Notes under the pieces: model-generated
What the model was told of the DNA's origin: nothing
Databases searched by the model: none
The model's input: the letters and a program-made list of their open reading frames with translations, nothing else
Made by a program: the position numbers and the translations under genes
Shown here: positions 58,038-64,000 of the stretch, one piece after another
Numbering within the stretch: the first letter of the stretch is position 1
How the letters are laid out: every line of letters begins with the position of its first letter
From: Bacteroidota bacterium
GTDB lineage: Bacteria; Bacteroidota; Bacteroidia; Bacteroidales; UBA1715
DNA length: 64,000 nt
Reading direction: 5' to 3'
NCBI GenBank assembly: GCA_009786075.1
Contig: WQTX01000003.1
Location: 16,308-80,307, forward strand

Positions 58038-58916
58038 TTATTTGTTAAACCGTAAACCAACAGACAATTTTACTGTTCCAAGCCCTTCAAAATTATTGTC
58101 GGGTATTGTTTCATTTGTTGTTATTCCATCTCTTGTTTGTGTAAAATTGTTGAAACTACCTCCCATTAATGAAAGTTTAAACCCAATACCAAAATTTTCA
58201 GAAAGTCCAATATCATAACCTATTGCCGTATTAACACCTACTGTGTTTGCGGTTAGTTTCATGCGTTCAACATTGTTGAAAAACAGTCTATCATTAAAAC
58301 CCATATAACCAAATCCAAATGCAAACAACCAACTATTTTTTTTCTGTGAATCAAAAAGTCGAATTATATAATTTGCTCCTATGTAATTGAATACTATTTT
58401 TTCGTGTAATCTGCCGTAATCCGTCACATTTCCGTCCGCATCTGTTATATAGCTACTTAAAGTATTTCCAAAAAATTGTTGTGAAAACATTGCCTCAATT
58501 CCCATACTTTCAGTAAAAAAATATGCTGCTTGCAGGTCGTAATGAAAACCCGGTCTCATTTTTCTGTAATGTTCCAGCCATGTCGCATTCAATCCGGGTG
58601 CCGGCTTTGCCGTTCGATAGTGCCAACCGCCGTCGATTGCAACTCGAAAGTGCGGAAAAATATCTTTAAGAGTATAATTAGCAGGCACTTCCGACACGGA
58701 AAAATAATCCTTTTGCTGCGTAGCAATTTGATTAGCAGGTAATAGCGTGTTTCTTATTTCCTCATTGTGTTTAAATGTGAAATAAATGTACTCTTTTGTT
58801 GTTTTTGTAATTTTACAGTTTATAGAATCGCCACTATGTGTTACGATTAAGTCTTGTGCTTGTACATTGCAGATAATTAAAAATATACCTGTTGAAATTA
58901 AAAATACTTTCTTCAT
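58038..58916 (-). CDS. Exported outer-membrane beta-barrel-like protein
   Basis: Signal peptide FLISTGIFLIICNVQAQ; aromatic barrel-like C-terminal half ending VKLSVGLRFNK. Confidence 0.65.
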   Translation of the reverse strand: MKKVFLISTGIFLIICNVQAQDLIVTHSGDSINCKITKTTKEYIYFTFKHNEEIRNTLLPANQIATQQKDYFSVSEVPANYTLKDIFPHFRVAIDGGWHYRTAKPAPGLNATWLEHYRKMRPGFHYDLQAAYFFTESMGIEAMFSQQFFGNTLSSYITDADGNVTDYGRLHEKIVFNYIGANYIIRLFDSQKKNSWLFAFGFGYMGFNDRLFFNNVERMKLTANTVGVNTAIGYDIGLSENFGIGFKLSLMGGSFNNFTQTRDGITTNETIPDNNFEGLGTVKLSVGLRFNK

Positions 58917-58920
58917 AATC

Positions 58921-59661
58921 TTATTTATTTTTCTTGTCTTTCTTTTGTTGAATAGCGTTAAATCCGGCTTTGCCTGTTGTGTTATCAACCATTTCGATAC
59001 TTGGACGACCAACAGCTACACCCATTTTTAGTCCACAAAGCACATAATATGTTTTTCCAAATTCAACATTGATTGGAATTTCCGCTTTAGTTTCCGTTCT
59101 TGCCCATAGAGTATTTAGTCCGCTTTTGTAAATTTTTATTGATTCACAAAAATTATTTGTAACCCGACAAATTACCGAATCGCCCAAATACAAATCATAA
59201 TTTACCAACGCTCCCTGCCCGCTTGGTCGGTAAACATTAATAATTGCATAATCTGCGCCAATCAAAGCACTGTCAATATCTGCCGTTTTTGCAATAGCCA
59301 TATAATTTTCAATATCGTCAACTTTCAATACGTCTGCCGTTATTCTATGGCAGGTACTCATAACATCGGGCAATTTATACTCCGTTATTTTCAAAGCATT
59401 CCCGCCAACTTTTCGTGCTTCTGTCTTTGCTTTATCAATCACAACAGCGTAATTACAATTTGTAGAAAAACCCGAATCGCCGACTTTAACTGTTCCTAAT
59501 TTTTCTGCGTTGGGCGGCGTTTCTTCGCCAAGATTAAAAACTCTTACTTCTTCCTTATAATCAAGCGGAGCGTATGTTTTCTGTATAGACGAAGTCAACC
59601 TTGCAGAACAGGAAGTCAAAAATAGAATACTTCCGATAATCAAAAAAACATTAATCTTCAT
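58921..59661 (-). CDS. Hypothetical lipoprotein
   Basis: Lipobox LFLTSCSARL; intact ORF adjacent to an exported-protein gene. Confidence 0.62.
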   Translation of the reverse strand: MKINVFLIIGSILFLTSCSARLTSSIQKTYAPLDYKEEVRVFNLGEETPPNAEKLGTVKVGDSGFSTNCNYAVVIDKAKTEARKVGGNALKITEYKLPDVMSTCHRITADVLKVDDIENYMAIAKTADIDSALIGADYAIINVYRPSGQGALVNYDLYLGDSVICRVTNNFCESIKIYKSGLNTLWARTETKAEIPINVEFGKTYYVLCGLKMGVAVGRPSIEMVDNTTGKAGFNAIQQKKDKKNK

Positions 59662-59784
59662 AAAAATTTCTATATTTCAGTTTATTATTCATTTATTTTT
59701 TTGTTCTGAATAGGAGGTGATTGAAAATTTACCAAAAATAGGAAATATTTTTTAGTGTACAACAAAAATCACATCTGTATTTCG

Positions 59785-59792
59785 TATGTTTG
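59785..59792 (+). promoter_or_regulatory. Orphan TAnnTTTG motif pointing into a compound palindrome
   Basis: TATGTTTG on the plus strand; no plus-strand CDS follows. Confidence 0.25.
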
Positions 59793-59801
59793 CGCAACAT
59801 T

Positions 59802-59980
59802 CCCCGTTCAACGGCGGTGCAACCCAATGTCATTAAGTTAAGAGATTTTTGAATACTGAGTCGCCAAATCTCATAGTATTTTTCTTGTTTTCTTCGTGTC
59901 TTTGTGTCTTCGTGTTTATAAAATATTTTGTTTGAATTCCTTAACTTAATGACATTGGGTGCAACCGCCGTCGAACGGGG
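59802..59980. repeat. Compound nested palindrome: family D-like element inside CCCCGTTCAACGGCGGTGCAACCC arms
   Basis: ccccgttcaacggcggtgcaaccc / gggtgcaaccgccgtcgaacgggg enclose cccaatgtcattaagttaag / cttaacttaatgacattggg. Confidence 0.92.
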
Positions 59981-60017
59981 GTGTTGCGTCTCTTTTTCTT
60001 AACAATTATTTGTGTCT

Positions 60018-60497
60018 TCAAAACTCATACCCAATTATAAAACCTATACGAGGTATTAAAGCTTTTTCTCTTTTTTCTTTGGGTATAGATGATAAATAAT
60101 CAGAAGTTGCACCAAGATACCCCATGCCGTAAAGATGTTTGTAAATAATATGTTTATACCCGACAGAAAATGTGAAACCATAATAATCTTTCTTATCAGG
60201 GTCTAAAAGCAATCCGTCTGTTCTAACAAACCCATAATTAACTCCCCCAAAAAACTTGTATTTTGAATATAGCTTTATTCCCACATCGTAGAGAAAGACA
60301 CGTTCGGTAAGGATACCCGGACCTGCGGCAACATTAAAAGATACCCAATTATAGTTTATTTCAGTGCCAATGCCACAAAAACTGCCCAAATTGGTAAACG
60401 TTCCAACTCCTGTATAAAGCGAAGGCTTAATTTGTGAAAAGATTTTTGTGTTAGAGAATAAACACAAAACCATTGTAATAACTTTTATGTATCTCAT
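60018..60497 (-). CDS. Hypothetical exported beta-barrel-like protein
   Basis: Signal peptide; NWVSFNVAAGPGILTERVFLYDVGIKLYSKYKFFGGVNYGF; ends RIGFIIGYEF. Confidence 0.6.
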   Translation of the reverse strand: MRYIKVITMVLCLFSNTKIFSQIKPSLYTGVGTFTNLGSFCGIGTEINYNWVSFNVAAGPGILTERVFLYDVGIKLYSKYKFFGGVNYGFVRTDGLLLDPDKKDYYGFTFSVGYKHIIYKHLYGMGYLGATSDYLSSIPKEKREKALIPRIGFIIGYEF

Positions 60498-60509
60498 GTT
60501 TAATAATTT

Positions 60510-60854
60510 TTATTCTTCCTCTCTTTCCATTATAATATCAAGATGTTGTTTCTCTTTCTTCTTGTCAACAAGATGAACTTTATTTATATAGCCTTCCTTT
60601 TTAAAATGTAAACGATAATTCCACCCATCCTTGGGCACAAATTCAATTTTAAAAACACCTACTTTACTATAGTCTTTATCAACATATACTTCCCCATACA
60701 TTATAGTACTCTTATATAATTTAACCTCAACGCCATCAAGTAAATTATTATTCACATCAGAAACGGTTCCGTTTAGTGTTATCTTTTCAACAGGTTTCTC
60801 TTTTCCACAAGAAATAAAAAGACTTAGTAGTAATGCATACAATATTGTTCTCAT
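60510..60854 (-). CDS. Small lipoprotein with carboxypeptidase-regulatory-like fold
   Basis: Lipobox LSLFISCGKEK; LNGTVSDVNNNLLDGVEVKLYKS. Confidence 0.6.
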   Translation of the reverse strand: MRTILYALLLSLFISCGKEKPVEKITLNGTVSDVNNNLLDGVEVKLYKSTIMYGEVYVDKDYSKVGVFKIEFVPKDGWNYRLHFKKEGYINKVHLVDKKKEKQHLDIIMEREEE

Positions 60855-60905
60855 AATTTTTTATTTTGATTCAAAATTAGCTAAGCAAAGATAATCATTA
60901 TTTAA

Positions 60906-63461
60906 CTAATCTTGAACATTATTTTTAATAATTTTTGTAGTGTGAATTTTCCCATTCAACGAAACATTTACCAAATATATTCCATTGGGTCGATTTGTTA
61001 TATCAATAAATATTTCATTGTACGGTTCATTACCGCTTGTTTTGTAAACTGTTATACCTTGAATATTTTTGACTTCTATGCCGTCTATATTTTCTGCGTT
61101 CTTAATTTGAATACTAAATCTGCCATTGTTTGGATTTGGAAAGGCTAATATTGAAACCTCGTTGTTATTTTCAATTTTTAAATCTGATAAAAAATCTTGT
61201 TGATTACTGATTGAATTATTATCGTCTACAATTTCTGTTGATTTTAGTGCTGATTTAGCACATGGTTGTAACGGGTTTATGTAAGCATGAAAAGTTTTTC
61301 CCGGAACTGTACTAAACCCCGGCTTGAGACTAATACTGTTTCCTGCTCTAACAACTCCGGTATTCCAATTATCATTCACTCCATTCAATACCACATTTTG
61401 CGGAACTAATTCATTCATAATCCATGAGACACAAGCCTCGGAAATATAAACATGTTCCTCGTTCGTATTTATAGGGTAATATATTGCATCAAATGGCGTT
61501 TTCGATAAAATGTTAGGGTCAGAATTAATGTTGTAAAACAAATTGGACGTGTTTATTGCTAAAGAACTTGTGGTTGGAATAAAACAATGATTATTTATAT
61601 TTGTTGTTATGTTCCCATATCCTCCAGTGTTACTTGCTGCCATTTCTTCCATTGTATTAGTGGTACCTCCGGGAGCATTATCATAAGGATATGTTCCTGA
61701 AACGTGTACGGTCATGGATTTATCGTTAGGTTTCCAGAAAGCAAACCACACTATATCAATATTCCCATCAAATATTTTTGTATAAGGAGAAATGTTCGGT
61801 ACAGCCCATGAATTTCCATCTATATCTACCCTAAAACTTCTATACCTCCAATTAACTATTTGGTCTGTAGAATTAAATATGGTTCCATCGTTCCTGCGTT
61901 GTCCATAAGCATTTCCCGAACCATTCGCTATAGCTATTTTGCGCAAATTAGATGGATAACCTACATTATTTAAGTTTTGCACAAAACTTGCTCTTAACGA
62001 ATTCGTAGAAGGAAAAGATGTTGCGTGATATGTTAACATTTGGCGCGCTGCGATGGAACATAATAAGTTATCATACATACCCTCAACTGTAGGACTCATG
62101 AAGGAGAAAAATTGGAACCAATACTGAACACCTAACGGAATATTCGCGCCTTGTTGAGGCGAATCAAATGAGATAAAAAGCCTTGTATTATGATTTAAAC
62201 CATTTTTTTCCATATATGCAAGAGCATACCTTGATACAAGACCTCCCATACTTGCTCCAACAACTACTAATTTATTCTGTGTAACTTTTCTTGCATTAAT
62301 GTTTTCTATAAGTCCCTTTAGTAGATATGCATTTCTTTCAATGTATGTTGCACCTTGAGCAAAATCCAAAATAATAAAATCATAACCATTTGATTTTAAG
62401 CATTCAATGAAATTTTGACGATTTAATAAATCATACAATTCATTCCAACCTCGCTCATTCAAGGGGTCAAATCCTTCACAAATAATGATAGGGTTTCTGA
62501 TATTTTGTGAACCGTCCGAAGTATATACATAACCAGTGCCTTTTACATTAACTCCTCCATGTGGGTAATTTGAAGGTATAGCAATGTTTAAAGGTATTGT
62601 AAATGTTGGACTTGGCGTTGTTAACGCTTTTACTACGATTGAGAAAGTTGCAATTAAAGGCTCTTCTATTGTTGTATTTTTCAAATTGCTTTCATAAGTT
62701 TTTATCAGTTTTATAGTTTTTTCCCCAATAAAAGAATAACTAACATTTAATGTTTGCCCCCAATCTATATCTCTTAATCCTAATCCATCATCAAAATCAA
62801 TGCTATACTGCACATTGTTTTGGGCTTTATTAGTAAAATAAAAAGCATCATCAAATAAAAAATTCACATTACTTCCTTGATATATTGTATTTTTTAGAGC
62901 GGTTGCGACATACAGATTTTCAATTATGTATGGTGATTCTCTCCTTTGTGGGGTTTCTTTGATTTTTTCGTCAGATACATTTAACAGATTTCTTTCAAAG
63001 GCATCTTTTTTAATCGTATTATAATTAATATCTATGACAGAAATAGGAATAAAATCCTCATTATTAATGTTTTCTTTTACATTTCTAATGTCATCGTCAT
63101 TATCATACTGCGTTATTGCTTTAGACTTCTGTGAATATCTGTAATAGATACTATCAAGAATTGGCAATCTATGCCCTATTTGACTTGCCTCAACTTGAGC
63201 ATAAAGTTGTTGCCATCTGGAATAAGTAATTGTTTTTGCACTATCTGAACCATCGTAATCCACAAAAGATATAAGTTGAAAAGATTTATCAGATAAAAAA
63301 CCTGTAGATATTGAACTCGTATCAATATCAGAAAAAATTTGCTTATATCTTTGATAATCAAATTTTTGACCGCTTTTTTCAACGAAAGGCGTTATTTCTG
63401 TTTGAGAAAATAAATTAATACTTATTAATATAAGTGATTGAATAATAATTACTCGTCTCAT
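60906..63461 (-). CDS. Secreted alpha/beta-hydrolase-like (PGAP1/lipase-like) protein with T9SS sorting domain
   Basis: NPIIICEGFDPLNERGWNELYDLL, VVGASMGGLVSRYALAYMEKNG; C-terminus ILAFPNPNNGRFSIQIKNAE...NGIYLVNVSLNGKIHTTKIIKNNVQD. Confidence 0.85.
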   Translation of the reverse strand: MRRVIIIQSLILISINLFSQTEITPFVEKSGQKFDYQRYKQIFSDIDTSSISTGFLSDKSFQLISFVDYDGSDSAKTITYSRWQQLYAQVEASQIGHRLPILDSIYYRYSQKSKAITQYDNDDDIRNVKENINNEDFIPISVIDINYNTIKKDAFERNLLNVSDEKIKETPQRRESPYIIENLYVATALKNTIYQGSNVNFLFDDAFYFTNKAQNNVQYSIDFDDGLGLRDIDWGQTLNVSYSFIGEKTIKLIKTYESNLKNTTIEEPLIATFSIVVKALTTPSPTFTIPLNIAIPSNYPHGGVNVKGTGYVYTSDGSQNIRNPIIICEGFDPLNERGWNELYDLLNRQNFIECLKSNGYDFIILDFAQGATYIERNAYLLKGLIENINARKVTQNKLVVVGASMGGLVSRYALAYMEKNGLNHNTRLFISFDSPQQGANIPLGVQYWFQFFSFMSPTVEGMYDNLLCSIAARQMLTYHATSFPSTNSLRASFVQNLNNVGYPSNLRKIAIANGSGNAYGQRRNDGTIFNSTDQIVNWRYRSFRVDIDGNSWAVPNISPYTKIFDGNIDIVWFAFWKPNDKSMTVHVSGTYPYDNAPGGTTNTMEEMAASNTGGYGNITTNINNHCFIPTTSSLAINTSNLFYNINSDPNILSKTPFDAIYYPINTNEEHVYISEACVSWIMNELVPQNVVLNGVNDNWNTGVVRAGNSISLKPGFSTVPGKTFHAYINPLQPCAKSALKSTEIVDDNNSISNQQDFLSDLKIENNNEVSILAFPNPNNGRFSIQIKNAENIDGIEVKNIQGITVYKTSGNEPYNEIFIDITNRPNGIYLVNVSLNGKIHTTKIIKNNVQD

Positions 63462-63488
63462 AGCTCTTACATTTTAATATTCCTATTT

Positions 63489-64000
63489 CTATTGATTTTC
63501 CAACTTTTCAACCTTGACATTCAAAGTTTGTATCATTTCTTGCTGTTGAATAATATACAAAGTCAATTCCTCAACTTTTTTCAATAACAGCGCATTCATT
63601 TCGCTCAGGTTTATACCTTCGCTTTCCATTACGGCAGCAGGTGCAACTTCGGGCAGGTGTTTTTTTGTTTTTACGAATGTGCTTAATTCGCTCAAAGGCA
63701 TGAGTTTGTAATCGGGTTCAAACACATAATCGCAGCCTTGGTTGAGGCATACTTTTACTTCGTGGGCGCGCACTACACCGGCTACATCGAGTTTAACGGT
63801 GGGGTTGGTAATACCGATGCCGATGTTGCCCGAAACATACATGTCGCCACCGGTAAAATAACCTGCCCATCTTTTGTTTCCATTCACACCCGTAACTTTA
63901 GAATATACACCATAAACCGTATTACTGTTTGAAGCATTGGTCTTAATTTCTGAGAAAACTCCGTATGTACCGACTGTTGTTGACGTATTGTGGTTTTCAA
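63489..64000 (-). CDS. YGxY/tail-fibre-like exported protein, 5' end beyond the window
   Basis: Frame is open to base 64000 (ENHNTSTTVGTYGVFSEIKTNASNSNTVYGVYSKVTGVNGNKRWAGYFTGG); C-terminal module matches 39716..40762. Confidence 0.75.
   Translation of the reverse strand, partial: ENHNTSTTVGTYGVFSEIKTNASNSNTVYGVYSKVTGVNGNKRWAGYFTGGDMYVSGNIGIGITNPTVKLDVAGVVRAHEVKVCLNQGCDYVFEPDYKLMPLSELSTFVKTKKHLPEVAPAAVMESEGINLSEMNALLLKKVEELTLYIIQQQEMIQTLNVKVEKLENQ

Overview
The window is chromosomal DNA from a member of Bacteroidota, probably Bacteroidales-like. Support for this comes from PorX, T9SS-type C-terminal sorting domains, bacterial PcrB/GGGP synthase, TAnnTTTG-type promoters and Bacteroidota lipoproteins. 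Recognisable genes include porX, tsaE, rpiB, a lutB-like gene, two Wza/Wzc-like exopolysaccharide export pairs, a WecA/MraY-like transferase, tRNA-Arg(ACG), pcrB, an MFS transporter, a dispersed hisG/hisD/hisC set interrupted by unrelated genes, SPFH/NfeD, fmt, xth, dprA, an FKBP-type PPIase and PAP2. There are also T9SS-like cargo proteins, an XRE regulator next to an AAA-ATPase/PD-(D/E)XK protein, a glycosyltransferase/BamA-like block, an rsmF-like gene, an arginine-decarboxylase-like gene, asd, an Rpn-family nuclease and paralogous YGxY-repeat/tail-fibre-like proteins. The most unusual feature is a dense set of several unrelated palindromic or word-structured repeat families. They fill many stop-to-start gaps between co-directional genes, often begin exactly at a stop codon, nest inside one another, and in several places are read through in frame as part of proteins. 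All calls come from reading the sequence and the supplied ORF translations; no database search was run.
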